64,000 bases of DNA, from the NCBI RefSeq assembly GCF_000717645.1, contig NZ_JNZZ01000004.1, positions 290,325 through 354,324 of the forward strand, given 5' to 3'. Shown here one piece after another: positions 6,799-15,539 of this stretch. The notes below the pieces were generated by a model. It was not told the DNA's origin and ran no database searches. It saw only the letters and a list, made by a program, of their open reading frames with translations. The first letter of the stretch is position 1. Each line of letters opens with the position of its first letter. The DNA is from Streptomyces californicus. Lineage in GTDB: Bacteria; Actinomycetota; Actinomycetes; Streptomycetales; Streptomycetaceae. Position numbers and translations under genes: made by a program.

Positions 6799-8688
6799 AT
6801 GGACGCCACCATTCCGACCAGAGAGGCCGGAGAGACCAGAGAGGCCGGAGAGGCCAGAGAGACCGGAGAGGTCGGAGAGGCGGAGCCCGCGCACCGTACG
6901 CGAGGGCCGCTGCGCACCAGCAGGCCGCCACGCACCCGAGGGCCGCTCCGCACCACAGAGGCAGAGGCCGCAGAGGCAGACGCCACAGGGCCCGCGCAGA
7001 CTGCGCAGACCGCGGGGAGCGCCCAGTCCGCTCCCCCGCGCCCCGGCCGCTCCCCCGCCCTCTCCAGCGGCGCCGCCCGCGCGGCGGCCCGCGTCGGTGC
7101 CTTCGCCGTCTGCCAGGCCGCCCTCATGGTCGGCGCCGGTCTGCTGCTCACCGGGCCCGCCCGGGGTCTGTGGCCGGTGACGGCCGAGGTCGCCGCCGTC
7201 GAGGCCCTCGAAGACGCGCGCACCGGCACGCTCGACGCGCTCTCCGCCGTCGTCTCCGCCCTCGGGGACACCACCACCGTGGTCGGCCTCACCTTCCTCG
7301 TCTGCCTGGCCCTGGTGCTGGCGCCCCGGCTGCCGCGGTGGCGCGAGGCGGTCTTCCTCGCCACCGCCGTGTCGCTCCAGGCGGCGGTGTTCGTCCTGAT
7401 CACCGCCTGCGTGGACCGGACCCGCCCGGACGTGGAGCGCCTGGACGCCTCCCCGCCGACCTCCAGCTACACCTCCGGGCACACCGGGGCGGCCACCGCC
7501 CTGTACGCCGGACTCGCCGTCCTCGTCCTGTCCCGGGTACGCGCCCCGTGGCGCAAGCCGGTGGCCGCGCTGCTGCTGCTCGTCCCGCTGCTCGTGGGGC
7601 TCGCGCGGCTCTACCGGGGGATGCACCACCCCACCGACGTGGCCGGCGGGCTGGCGAACGGCGCGCTCTCCCTGTTCGTCGTGGGGCGGGCGGTGCTCGA
7701 CGGGCACACGTGGGCGGCGCGGCCCCCCGCCGACGCCGTGGACATCGCCGTGGACGCCGCCGCGCGGCGGCCCGCCCCCGCGCGGAAGCACGCCACCGTC
7801 ATCGTCAACCCGACGGTGACCGACACCGCCACCCGGGAACGGCTGAGGCTGGTCCTGGCCCAACACGGTTACAGGGACGCCCCGTTCGTCGAGACCACCG
7901 CGCAGGACCCCGGGGGCGGCCGGACGGCCGAGGCCCTGCGCGCCGGGGCGGAGCTGGTGGTGGTCTGCGGCGGCGACGGTACGGTCCGCGCGGTCGCGGA
8001 CGCCCTGGCCGGCACCGGCGTCCCGCTGGTCCTCGTACCGTGCGGCACCGGCAACCTGCTGGTCCGCAACCTCGACCTGCCGCTCTCCCCCGCCGAGGCG
8101 CTGGCGGCCGGTCTGACCGGTGAGCCCCGCGCCCTGGACCTGGGCCGGATCGAGGGCGACGGCTTCCCCGCCGTCCACTTCACGGCGATGGCCGGGGCGG
8201 GGCTGGACGCGGCGATGCTGGAGGCGACGTCGGACCGCGCCAAGTCGGTCCTGGGCTGGCCCGCGTACGTCCTGGCCGGGGCCAAGGGGCTGCGCGCGCC
8301 ACGGATGCGGCTGACCGTCCGCCTGGACGGCGGGCCGGAGCTGCACCGCACCGCCCGCATGGTCCTCGTCGCCAACGTCGGGGCCGTCCAGGCGGGCGCG
8401 GCCCCGGTGCCGGCCGCCCGGCCCGACGACGGCGTACTGGACCTCGCGGTCTTCGACCCGCGCGGCGCCGGCGGCTGGCTGCGCGCGGCGGGCGTGCTGC
8501 TGGGCGGCGGCCGGGGCGCGGGCGAGGGGCGGGCGGTGGAGTTCCACACCTTCCGCCGCGCCGAGCTGTCCTTCACCCGGCCGCAGCCGCGCGAGGTCGA
8601 CGGGGACCCGGTGGGCCCCGGCCTGAGCCTCGCCGCCGAGGTCCGGCCGGGCGCGCTGACCGTCATGCTGCCCGCGCGGGAACGCTGA
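6799..8688 (+). CDS. PAP2 phosphatase / diacylglycerol kinase fusion, 629 aa
   Basis: A two-domain lipid enzyme. After a low-complexity N terminus of about 85 residues comes a membrane PAP2 domain with conserved blocks DRTRP (206-210), YTSGHTG (224-230) and ARLYRGMHHPTD (269-280), plus five or six membrane helices. From about residue 330 a soluble diacylglycerol kinase-like catalytic domain follows, with GGDGT at 391-395 and PCGTGNLLVRNL shortly after. The first half would dephosphorylate a lipid or isoprenoid phosphate and the second phosphorylate a lipid alcohol; substrates are unknown. ATG 6799 has GGGGGGA upstream. Its stop overlaps the next start (TGATG), indicating translational coupling. 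Confidence 0.87.
   Translation: MDATIPTREAGETREAGEARETGEVGEAEPAHRTRGPLRTSRPPRTRGPLRTTEAEAAEADATGPAQTAQTAGSAQSAPPRPGRSPALSSGAARAAARVGAFAVCQAALMVGAGLLLTGPARGLWPVTAEVAAVEALEDARTGTLDALSAVVSALGDTTTVVGLTFLVCLALVLAPRLPRWREAVFLATAVSLQAAVFVLITACVDRTRPDVERLDASPPTSSYTSGHTGAATALYAGLAVLVLSRVRAPWRKPVAALLLLVPLLVGLARLYRGMHHPTDVAGGLANGALSLFVVGRAVLDGHTWAARPPADAVDIAVDAAARRPAPARKHATVIVNPTVTDTATRERLRLVLAQHGYRDAPFVETTAQDPGGGRTAEALRAGAELVVVCGGDGTVRAVADALAGTGVPLVLVPCGTGNLLVRNLDLPLSPAEALAAGLTGEPRALDLGRIEGDGFPAVHFTAMAGAGLDAAMLEATSDRAKSVLGWPAYVLAGAKGLRAPRMRLTVRLDGGPELHRTARMVLVANVGAVQAGAAPVPAARPDDGVLDLAVFDPRGAGGWLRAAGVLLGGGRGAGEGRAVEFHTFRRAELSFTRPQPREVDGDPVGPGLSLAAEVRPGALTVMLPARER
6819..6880 (+). repeat. Short purine-rich tandem repeat at the start of the PAP2/DGK gene
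   Basis: Imperfect iterations of GAGAGGCCG / GAGAGACC-type units encode the disordered segment REAGETREAGEARETGEVGE directly after the start codon. All variation keeps the frame. Confidence 0.7.
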
Positions 8689-9641
8689 TGGGGACGGCGA
8701 CCCGGGTCCCCGTGACCCATGACATGACCGGGGACGAGCTCTCCGGGGACGAGGCGTTCGCGGCCCTGCGCCGGTACGGCCGCTGGCCGCTGATGCGGGA
8801 CGCCTTCGTCCGCTTCCGGTACGCCGACGGCTTCAGCCACGCCCGTGCGCTGGCCCTCCAGACCATCCTGGCGGCGATCCCGCTGGTGATCGCCTTCGTC
8901 GGGCTGTCGGCCGAACTGCATACCGAGAGCGTGGGCCGCCTCGCCGAACTCACGATCCGCAGTGTCAGCGAGGGCCCGAGCGCCGACGTGGTCGACGACG
9001 CCCTCACCCGCCACCAGCGGAGCGACGGCGACGGCCCCGAGATCGCCCTCTGGCTGGGCCTCGCCTTCTCCCTGGCCAACGTCACCACCGCGATGTGCCA
9101 GATAGAGCGCGGCGCCAACCGGATCTACGGCGTGGAGCGGGACCGGGTCTTCCACCGCAAGTACCTGCGCGGCCTGGTGATGGCCGTGAGCGCGGGCATC
9201 CCGCTCGGCATCGGCACCGTGATGATGGTGGCGGGCGGGGAACTCGTCGCGGCCGCCACCAGCGTGTACGGGCTGGGGGACGCGGCCCGGGAGGCCGGGG
9301 ACCTGCTCCGCTGGCCGCTGGGCTTCCTGCTCGCGCTGATCTCGGCGAGCGCGGTGTTCCGCCGGTCCCCGCGCCGCAAGCAACCGGGTTACACCTGGCT
9401 GGCGTTCGGCGCGGCCGTCTACCTCGTGCTGTGGACGGTGCTCACCTGGCTGCTGAGCCTCTACCTGGGCATCAGCGGCTCCTTCGACACCGTCTACGGG
9501 CCCCTGAGCGCGTTCATGTCGCTGCTCCTGTGGGCCTACCTCACCTCCATAGCCCTCTTCGTCGGGCTCGCCTTCGCCGCCCAACTGGAGGCCGCCCGGG
9601 CCCGTACGCCCGGACCGATCACCCCCGACCCCGGAGCTTGA
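8688..9641 (+). CDS. YihY/virulence factor BrkB family membrane protein, 317 aa
   Basis: An inner-membrane protein of the YihY/BrkB family (formerly misnamed RNase BN). It has an N-terminal amphipathic region ending in RYADGFSHARALALQTILAAIPLVIAF, then further helices (GLVMAVSAGIPLGIGTVMMV, LGFLLALISASAVF, AAVYLVLWTVLTWLLSLYLG) and the conserved tail FDTVYGPLSAFMSLLLWAYLTSIALFVGLAF. Members are thought to act in envelope or lipid transport; the exact role is unsettled. It overlaps the upstream PAP2/DGK stop by one base and is followed by a PAP2 gene after one base, so three envelope genes form an operon. Confidence 0.88.
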   Translation: MGTATRVPVTHDMTGDELSGDEAFAALRRYGRWPLMRDAFVRFRYADGFSHARALALQTILAAIPLVIAFVGLSAELHTESVGRLAELTIRSVSEGPSADVVDDALTRHQRSDGDGPEIALWLGLAFSLANVTTAMCQIERGANRIYGVERDRVFHRKYLRGLVMAVSAGIPLGIGTVMMVAGGELVAAATSVYGLGDAAREAGDLLRWPLGFLLALISASAVFRRSPRRKQPGYTWLAFGAAVYLVLWTVLTWLLSLYLGISGSFDTVYGPLSAFMSLLLWAYLTSIALFVGLAFAAQLEAARARTPGPITPDPGA

Positions 9642-9642
9642 C

Positions 9643-10593
9643 GTGCCACGTTCCCCCGCTGAACCGCCCGCCCCGGGCCCCGGGCCCACCGGCCCCGGCC
9701 CCGCCCCCGGTGTCGGTCCCGCTCCCACAGGGTCCCCCCGCCCCACCGGCTCCACGCGCGTCCGCCGCGCGGACCGCCGGCTCGGCGTACGGCTGGCGGC
9801 GGCGCTCGCGGCGGGGGCCGCCGCCTCGGTCCCGTTCGCGCTGCTGGCGCTCCTCGTGGAAGGCTCGTGGCCGCCGCTGCGCCGCCTCGACGCGGGGGCG
9901 GCCGACCGGCTGCACGCGGTGGCGCTGGACCATCCGGCGTGGACGACGACGCTGCGGGTCCTGTCGGACTGGGTGTGGGACCCCGCGACGCTGCGGACGG
10001 CGGTCGCGCTGCTCACCGTATGGCTGCTGTACCGGCGGGCGTGGCGGCTCGCGGCCTGGGCGGCGACCACCGCGATCGGGGGCGCGCTGACCGGGGTGCT
10101 CGTGAAGGTCGTGGTGGAGCGGGCCAGGCCCTCGCTCCCGGACCCGGTGGCGCACGCGCCCGGCTACTCGTTCCCCTCGGGCCACGCGATGACGGGCGTC
10201 ACCTCGTGCGCCGTCCTCCTGCTGGTGCTGCTGCCGCTGGTGCCGCGCGGGTGGCGGTGGCTGTGCTGGGCGGCGGCGGTGGTCTCCGTCCTGGGCGTCG
10301 GGTTCACCAGGATCGCGCTCGGCGTCCACTGGTTCAGCGACGTCATCGGCGGGTGGCTGCTGGGCGGGGCGGTCGTCGTCCTGACCGGCTGGGCCTTCTC
10401 GGCGTGGCGCCGGGACACGGGCCGCCCCCGTACGGACGTGGCGGAGGGGCTCGAACCGGAACTGGCCGACGACCACCCCGAGCCGGAGGCGGGATCAGGG
10501 CCGGGAACGGCGACCGGGTCAGGAGCGGCTACGGAAACAGGGGCGGCGAGGGACGGCGGCCCGGCGGGCCGCCCCCGCGACTCCCGCCCCTGA
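9643..10593 (+). CDS. PAP2-family membrane phosphatase, 316 aa
   Basis: A second PAP2 enzyme in the same operon. The three PAP2 blocks are present: KVVVERARPS (Lys155, Arg-Pro), FPSGHAMTG starting near 177 with the first catalytic His, and TRIALGVHWFSDVIGG (Arg223, His229, Asp233). About six membrane helices. The first 45 residues are Pro/Gly/Ala-rich and the last 50 are disordered. The likely role is dephosphorylation of an undecaprenyl or phosphatidyl phosphate on the outer face, inferred from the family. GTG 9643 follows GGAGCTTGAC, one base after the YihY stop, consistent with coupled translation. Confidence 0.88.
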   Translation: MPRSPAEPPAPGPGPTGPGPAPGVGPAPTGSPRPTGSTRVRRADRRLGVRLAAALAAGAAASVPFALLALLVEGSWPPLRRLDAGAADRLHAVALDHPAWTTTLRVLSDWVWDPATLRTAVALLTVWLLYRRAWRLAAWAATTAIGGALTGVLVKVVVERARPSLPDPVAHAPGYSFPSGHAMTGVTSCAVLLLVLLPLVPRGWRWLCWAAAVVSVLGVGFTRIALGVHWFSDVIGGWLLGGAVVVLTGWAFSAWRRDTGRPRTDVAEGLEPELADDHPEPEAGSGPGTATGSGAATETGAARDGGPAGRPRDSRP

Positions 10594-10619
10594 CCGGCGG
10601 GGACGGTCCATCGCCCCGG

Positions 10620-10768
10620 GGAGGCTCACCGGGCCTCCCCGGGCGGTCCATCACCCCGGGAGGCCGGTCCCGGGAGACCGGTCCCGGGAGGCCGCCCGGG
10701 AGACCGGTCCCGGGAGACCGGTCCGGGGAGGCCGCCCCCGGGAGACCGCTCCAGGGAGACCGGTCCGC
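10620..10768. repeat. Intergenic array of GGTCCCGGGAGACC-type short repeats
   Basis: The segment between the convergent PAP2 gene and the next minus-strand gene is built from repeated, partly palindromic units such as GGTCCCGGGAGACCGGTCC, with spacing of 13-16 bases and insertions of GGCCGCCCGG. The units can pair with each other, so a structured RNA or termination role is possible. No reading frame uses them. Confidence 0.7.
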
Positions 10769-10773
10769 GTCAG

Positions 10774-11268
10774 TCAGTACCCCTGCCCCGCCAGGAAGGA
10801 CGCGAAGTCCAGCGCCAGGGAGCGGCTCTCGGAGACGTTCGCCTCCCCGCCCTCGCCCTCCTCGTCGACCAGGACGAACACGCAGACGTCCCGCGCCGCC
10901 CGGACGACCCACATGGCGCGGTCGCCGTTCCGCAGCAGCGCCAGCTCCAGCTCGCTGCCGGTGACGGCGTCGGAGATCAGCTCGCGGCTCTCGCGCTGCC
11001 AGGGGACGCCCGCGATGCGCAGGCCCCTCGGGTGGACGGCCTCCTCGCACACCGTGCACAGGGCCTCGACGTCGTCCGGGTCCCCGTCACCCGGGCCGCC
11101 CGCCATGGCCCGGAAGTACGGCCACCCGTCCTCGTCGCCGCGCCCCGCGACGGCGAAGAACCCCGCCTCGGCGGAGAACGCGGCGGCGGCCCGCACGGGC
11201 GACCGCGTCTCGCCGAGGGCCAGATGCGTACGGAGGGTCTCGCCCCACTGTTCGGTCACCGGGGTCAT
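10774..11268 (-). CDS. Hypothetical acidic protein, 164 aa
   Basis: This has the look of a Streptomyces secretion-system or immune-chaperone-like small acidic protein, but no family could be named. It contains CTVCEEAVHPRGLRI and a C-terminal alternating strand/helix pattern (MWVVRAARDVCVFVLVDEEG). There is no signal peptide or membrane helix. The start is well fixed: GAAAGGAGG stands 5-6 bases before ATG 11268. It converges with the PAP2 operon and is divergent from the small DUF6411-like gene, with 275 bases between them. Confidence 0.65.
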   Translation of the reverse strand: MTPVTEQWGETLRTHLALGETRSPVRAAAAFSAEAGFFAVAGRGDEDGWPYFRAMAGGPGDGDPDDVEALCTVCEEAVHPRGLRIAGVPWQRESRELISDAVTGSELELALLRNGDRAMWVVRAARDVCVFVLVDEEGEGGEANVSESRSLALDFASFLAGQGY

Positions 11269-11543
11269 CGGTGCCTCCTTTCGTCGACTGCCACTCGGCG
11301 CAGCATCTCCTGCCCGGGTATTCCCCGGTCAGACGGGCCCGCGCGCACACGTCCGGGTGGGCCCGCCCGGGCCCGTACGGAACGCCGCCCGTACGGTCCC
11401 GGACCGTACCCCGTACGTCCGTCGGATTCAGCGGCCGGGCACGGGGCACACGTGGCAGGCACCACCGCCGGACGACACCGGACGACACCCGAGACCCACG
11501 AAGCCGACAACCGCAAGCCACCGCACCAGGACAAGGAATCGCC

Positions 11544-11786
11544 ATGATGGTCGTAGGAATCGTCGCTGTCTGCGTCGTTCTCGCCGTACTCGCCTTCTTC
11601 GTACCGCGCCTCTCCCGCCGCCCGGAGCGCGGCACCCAGCGCACCCTGGGCCTGGGCTCCCGCGCCGGCGGCAAGGCCCCCGGGGTGCTCGGCCGCCTCT
11701 TCAGCAAGCCGTTCCGCAGCAGCTCCAAGGCCGTCGGCCGCAGCGGCTCGGCCGGTCGCCGGGCCCGGAGCCACATGCCGTTCTGA
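11544..11786 (+). CDS. Small membrane protein, DUF6411-like, 80 aa
   Basis: One N-terminal membrane helix (MVVGIVAVCVVLAVLAFFVP) followed by a basic Arg/Ser/Gly-rich cytosolic tail (RLSRRPERGTQRTLG, GRLFSKPFRSSSKAVGRSG). The layout matches the Streptomyces family usually called DUF6411. Function unknown. AAGGAA is present about 6 bases before the first of two adjacent ATG codons. A bidirectional terminator follows, shared with the convergent aldo/keto reductase. Confidence 0.75.
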   Translation: MMVVGIVAVCVVLAVLAFFVPRLSRRPERGTQRTLGLGSRAGGKAPGVLGRLFSKPFRSSSKAVGRSGSAGRRARSHMPF

Positions 11787-11843
11787 CCGCACGACGCGCG
11801 CACACCGGTCCGCAGACAGAAGGCCCGGTGACGCACGAACGCC

Positions 11844-11879
11844 GAAGGGGCCCCCGGTCACGACGACGGGGGCCCCTTC
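11844..11879. terminator. Bidirectional hairpin terminator
   Basis: Arms GAAGGGGCCCCCG and CGGGGGCCCCTTC pair perfectly over 13 bp with a 10-base loop. It lies 58 bases after the DUF6411-like stop and 22 bases after the stop of the convergent aldo/keto reductase, so it can serve both. No U-run, as is normal in Streptomyces. Confidence 0.85.
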
Positions 11880-11901
11880 CGCTACGGCCGCGAGGGCGCC
11901 G

Positions 11902-12891
11902 CTACCAGGCGAACGCCTCCGGTGACGGGCCCGGCCCCGGGAAGATCTCGTCCAGGCCCGTGAGCACGGCCTCCGGGAGGTCCAGCTCCAGGGCGCGCAG
12001 GGCGCTGTCGAGCTGGTCGGCGGTACGCGGTCCGACGATCGGACCGGTGACGCCGGGGCGGGTCAGCAGCCAGGCCAGGGCCGTCTCGCCGGGCTCCAGA
12101 CCGTGCTGGTCGAGCAGATCCTCGTACGCCTGGAGCTGCGCCCGGGTGGCGGGGTCGGCCAAGGCGTCGGCGGCGCGGCCCGAGGCGCGGCGGCCGCCCT
12201 CGGTGGTCTTCCGGATGACGCCGCCCAGCAGACCGCCGTGCAGCGGCGACCAGGGGATGACCCCGAGGCCGTACTCCTGCGCGGCCGGGATGACCTCCAT
12301 CTCGGCGCGGCGTTCGACGAGGTTGTAGATGCACTGCTCGCTGACCAGGCCGAGCGAGCCGCGCCGGGCGGCCTGCTCGTTGGCCTGGGCGATCTTGTAG
12401 CCGGCGAAGTTCGAGGAACCGGCGTAGAGGATCTTGCCCTGCTGGACCAGGACGTCGATCGCCTGCCAGATCTCGTCGAAGGGGGTGTCCCGGTCGACGT
12501 GGTGGAACTGGTACAGGTCGATGTGGTCGGTCTGGAGGCGCTTGAGCGAGGCGTCGACCGCCCGCCGGATGTTCACGGCGGAGAGCTTGTCGTGGTTGGG
12601 CCACGCCTCACCGTCGGCGCCCATGTTCCCGTACATCTTGGTGGCCAGGACCACCTTGTCGCGCCGACCGCCGCCCTGGGCGAACCAGGTGCCGAGGATC
12701 TCCTCGGTGCGCCCCTTGTTCTCGCCCCAGCCGTAGACGTTGGCCGTGTCGAAGAAGTTCAGACCCGCGCCGAGCGCGGAGTCCATGATCGCGTGGCTGT
12801 CCGACTCGTTGGTCTGCGGGCCGAAGTTCATCGTCCCGAGCACGATCCGGCTGACCTTGAGTCCCGTACGTCCGAGCTGTGTGTACTCCAT
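11902..12891 (-). CDS. Aldo/keto reductase, 329 aa
   Basis: An NADPH-dependent oxidoreductase of the AKR superfamily with a TIM barrel. It starts MEYTQLGRTGLKVSRIVLGT, and the catalytic tetrad can be read as Asp48 (FFDTANVYG), Tyr53, Lys85 (ATKMYG) and His130 (YQFHHVD). The C-terminal SEQCIYNLVERRAE and GVIPWSPLHGGLL blocks place it near the Kv-beta/YghZ-like subgroup that acts on aldehydes such as methylglyoxal; the substrate is unproven. ATG 12891 has GGGGAG upstream. It is a single gene followed by a strong terminator, with the TetR gene upstream on the same strand. Confidence 0.9.
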   Translation of the reverse strand: MEYTQLGRTGLKVSRIVLGTMNFGPQTNESDSHAIMDSALGAGLNFFDTANVYGWGENKGRTEEILGTWFAQGGGRRDKVVLATKMYGNMGADGEAWPNHDKLSAVNIRRAVDASLKRLQTDHIDLYQFHHVDRDTPFDEIWQAIDVLVQQGKILYAGSSNFAGYKIAQANEQAARRGSLGLVSEQCIYNLVERRAEMEVIPAAQEYGLGVIPWSPLHGGLLGGVIRKTTEGGRRASGRAADALADPATRAQLQAYEDLLDQHGLEPGETALAWLLTRPGVTGPIVGPRTADQLDSALRALELDLPEAVLTGLDEIFPGPGPSPEAFAW

Positions 12892-13024
12892 GGCTCCCCA
12901 GCCAACTCCTTCGAGTCCACTCCAGGCAAGCACCCCCGGCCCCGACCCGGCCAAGGAGCCGCCCGCTGCCCGCCGCGGAGGTTCCGGGCGGGCGGCCGGT
13001 GCCGGGGAGGCGGGTTCGGGGCTG

Positions 13025-13651
13025 TCAGCCGGTGGTCGGCCGGGATGCGTCGAGCGGGGGGCGGTGCCGGTCCACGATGCCCTCGACGATTCTCATCAGG
13101 CGGTCCCCCGCCCGGTCGATGCTTCCGTTCTGCGTGCTGACCTGCGCGCCTTCGAGTACGAAGGTGATCTCGGCCGCGGCCTGCTCGGGGTCGGACAGCC
13201 CGGCCTCGGCGCACAGGCCCACCAGCCTGCGGGTCTGGTGGGCCTTGTGCTCCTCGATCACCTGCCGTGCGGGATGGGAGCGGTCGGGCAGTTCGGCCAG
13301 GGAGTTGATGAACGGGCAGCCCCGGTGCGAGATGGCCGGCAGCCCTTCGGCGATGAAGCGCGCCAAGCCCATGATCTGCTCCCCGGGCCGGCCGGGGTGT
13401 TCCGTCCGGACGCGGTCGAAGGCCGCCCGGTAGTCGGCGGCGACGATCCGCATCCACTCCGCGACCAGCGCGTCCTTGGTCTCGAAGTGCCGGTACACCG
13501 CCATCTTGGTGGTCTCGGCCTTCTCGGCGATCGCCTGGACGCTCACCCGACGGATTCCCTCGTCCCGGAAGAGCTCTTCCGCCGCGTCGAGGATGCGCTC
13601 GCGGGGCGGCAGTTTCGCCACCCTGCTCGGCCTGCCGGCGGTCGTTGCCAT
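13025..13651 (-). CDS. TetR family transcriptional regulator, 208 aa
   Basis: The N-terminal HTH domain (RERILDAAEELFRDEGIRRV, then VQAIAEKAETTKMAVYRHFE) is typical of TetR repressors; the C-terminal domain binds an unknown ligand and contains the Cys in RGCPFINSLAEL. Start ATG 13651 is supported by GGAGCA and the conserved register of the HTH. It is transcribed divergently from an amidase gene, and palindromic ATACC/GGTAT elements in the 135-base gap are likely its operator. It probably represses itself and the amidase. Confidence 0.87.
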   Translation of the reverse strand: MATTAGRPSRVAKLPPRERILDAAEELFRDEGIRRVSVQAIAEKAETTKMAVYRHFETKDALVAEWMRIVAADYRAAFDRVRTEHPGRPGEQIMGLARFIAEGLPAISHRGCPFINSLAELPDRSHPARQVIEEHKAHQTRRLVGLCAEAGLSDPEQAAAEITFVLEGAQVSTQNGSIDRAGDRLMRIVEGIVDRHRPPLDASRPTTG

Positions 13652-13727
13652 GGCTGCTCCGTGACGTTCACTCGGGCGTGGGGCCGACTCTCGCCCCATC
13701 GCCCCCAAGATACCACTCATACCCATG

Positions 13728-13745
13728 CGATACCGTTGGGTATCG
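13728..13745. promoter_or_regulatory. Candidate TetR operator, 7-4-7 palindrome
   Basis: CGATACC-GTTG-GGTATCG is a perfect inverted repeat midway between the divergent TetR and amidase starts. Related half-sites (ATACC at 13710-13714 and 13719-13724 region; GGTAT at 13759-13763) surround it. The assignment to the adjacent TetR protein is inference from position. Confidence 0.6.
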
Positions 13746-13786
13746 TCAGGGACTCAACGGTATTGCCTTTCCCGCTAGGAGCAGAA

Positions 13787-15244
13787 GTGAGAGTTGCCGA
13801 GTACGTGACCTATGACGCGGTCGGACTCGCGGAGCTGGTGGCCGCAGAGGAGGTGACCGCCGCCGAACTGCGAGCAGCCGCGCTCGATGCCACGCGAGCG
13901 GTCGATCCGCAGATCAACGCCGTCGTGGAGACCTGGCCGGCCGAGGACGAGGACGAGCCGCAGCCCGGCAGCACCCCGCTGGCCGGGGTCCCCTTCCTCG
14001 TCAAGGACATCGGAGCCGCCATGGCCGGGCGCCGCATGGAGCTGGGCAGTCGCCTCGCGGCCGGCCACGTCGCGCGCGCCGACTCGTTCCTGGCGCTGCG
14101 CCTGCGTCGCGCCGGGCTGGTGACGTTCGGGCGTACCGCGACGTCGGAGATGGCCTACAGCATCACGACGGAACCCGTGCTGTACGGCGCGACCCGCAAC
14201 CCGTGGGACCCGGAGCGGAGCGCGGGCGGGTCCAGCGGGGGCGCGGGCGCGGCCGTGGCCGCCGGGGTCGTGCCGCTCGCCCACGGCACCGACGCCGCCG
14301 GCTCGCTCCGCCTCCCCGCCGCCTACAACGGCCTCTTCGGACTGAAGCCCACGCGCGGCCGGGTCTCCCTGGGCCCCGACGTCGACGAGCTGTTCAGCGG
14401 CCTGGCCGTGCCCGGCGGTGTCAGCCGCACGGTGCGCGACAGCGCGGCCCTGCTCGACCAGATCCGCGGCCCGGAGCCGGGCGACCCCTACGCCGCCCAG
14501 CAGCCGTCCCGGCCGTACGCGGAGGAAGTCACCCGCCCCCCGGGCCGGCTGCGGATCGGTGTCCTCGCCCAGGCGTGGGGCGGACGCCGCACCAGCGCAC
14601 CGGTGGCCGACGCCCTCTCCCGTACCGCGACTCTGCTCGCCGACCTCGGCCACCAGGTGGAGGAGGCCGAGGTCGGCCTCGGAGTCGGCTGGGAGGAGTA
14701 CGTCCTGGCCAACGCCCGTCTGTTCACGGCGAACCTCGCGGCCACGGTCGACGAGCTGGCTGCCGCCTTCGGCCGCCCCGTCGACTCCTCCACCCTCGAA
14801 CCGGCGACCCTCGCCGGCTACCACTACGGGCAGCGGGTCGGTGGCACCCAGCTCGTCGCGGCTCTGGCGGTCCGCAACCGGGTCTCCCGCAGCCTGGCCC
14901 GGTCCTTCGACGCCTACGACATCCTGCTCACCCCGACCGCGCCGGAGCTTCCCACGCCCCTCGGCGCCTATACCGAGAGCGCGCGGACGCTGGACGGCCT
15001 CGGCTGGATCGACACGGTCTTCGACCGCGCGCCGTTCACCATGCCGTTCAACATGGCGGGCACGCCCGCCATGTCCGTGCCGTTGACGGCCGACGCCGGA
15101 ACGGGGCTTCCGATCGGCATGCAGTTCGCCGCCGGACACGGCCTCGAAGGCCGCCTCTTCCGCCTCGCCGGCCAGGTGGAACAGGCGAGCCCGTGGGCGG
15201 GCCGGATCCCCGCGGTGTGGGCGGGAAACACCACGGGCCGCTGA
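13787..15244 (+). CDS. Amidase (amidase-signature family), 485 aa
   Basis: A serine amidase using the Ser-cisSer-Lys triad. Lys73 lies in PFLVKDIG, the Gly/Ser loop GGSSGG (147-152) provides the cis-Ser, and [21 protein letters not shown] contains the nucleophile Ser173. Length is normal. The variant [13 protein letters not shown] differs from the usual GTDxGGSIRxPA only conservatively. GTG 13787 has AGGAG six bases upstream; the frame extends upstream as open but without a start site and across the TetR gene. It is divergent from and probably controlled by the TetR regulator. The substrate (an amide or nitrile-derived amide) cannot be read from sequence. Confidence 0.9.
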   Translation: MRVAEYVTYDAVGLAELVAAEEVTAAELRAAALDATRAVDPQINAVVETWPAEDEDEPQPGSTPLAGVPFLVKDIGAAMAGRRMELGSRLAAGHVARADSFLALRLRRAGLVTFGRTATSEMAYSITTEPVLYGATRNPWDPERSAGGSSGGAGAAVAAGVVPLAHGTDAAGSLRLPAAYNGLFGLKPTRGRVSLGPDVDELFSGLAVPGGVSRTVRDSAALLDQIRGPEPGDPYAAQQPSRPYAEEVTRPPGRLRIGVLAQAWGGRRTSAPVADALSRTATLLADLGHQVEEAEVGLGVGWEEYVLANARLFTANLAATVDELAAAFGRPVDSSTLEPATLAGYHYGQRVGGTQLVAALAVRNRVSRSLARSFDAYDILLTPTAPELPTPLGAYTESARTLDGLGWIDTVFDRAPFTMPFNMAGTPAMSVPLTADAGTGLPIGMQFAAGHGLEGRLFRLAGQVEQASPWAGRIPAVWAGNTTGR

Positions 15245-15277
15245 GGAGGGCCGCCTGCCGCCGCGCCCTCCCCGGGC

Positions 15278-15367
15278 TCAGGCGCCGAAAGCGGCCGACA
15301 CGGCGACGACGACGAACATCAGCACGAGCACGGCCGCCATGATGCGGTTTCTGGTCTTCGGGTCCAC
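15278..15367 (-). CDS. Very small single-helix membrane protein, 29 aa
   Basis: A short frame starting GTG: basic head (VDPKTRNRI) and one membrane helix (MAAVLVLMFVVVAVSAAFGA). It has the shape of small streptomycete membrane peptides that are conserved but unstudied. The ribosome-binding site is weak (CGAAGG abuts the start), so this is tentative. It converges with the amidase, whose stop lies 33 bases away. Confidence 0.4.
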   Translation of the reverse strand: MDPKTRNRIMAAVLVLMFVVVAVSAAFGA

Positions 15368-15539
15368 CCTTCGAGCGTAACGGCTCCGCCCGCGGCCCCC
15401 GCGACCAGGCCCGGACCGCCACCGGGCCCGGCCTCCGGGGCGGGGTGTCCGCAGACCCGGGCGTGTCCGGCGGGCCCGGCCTATCGTTGGACCACGCGGC
15501 TGCCCGCACGCCCGTGCGGCGGCGGGGAGGAGCGGCACG

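Noticed and set aside
6430..8547. 705-codon minus-strand frame across the PAP2/DGK gene
   Set aside because: A Gly/Arg/Gln-rich shadow opposite a well-supported two-domain enzyme.
10620..10768. Possible CRISPR array or attachment site
   Set aside because: Units are 13-19 bases with irregular spacing, and no cas or integrase gene is near.
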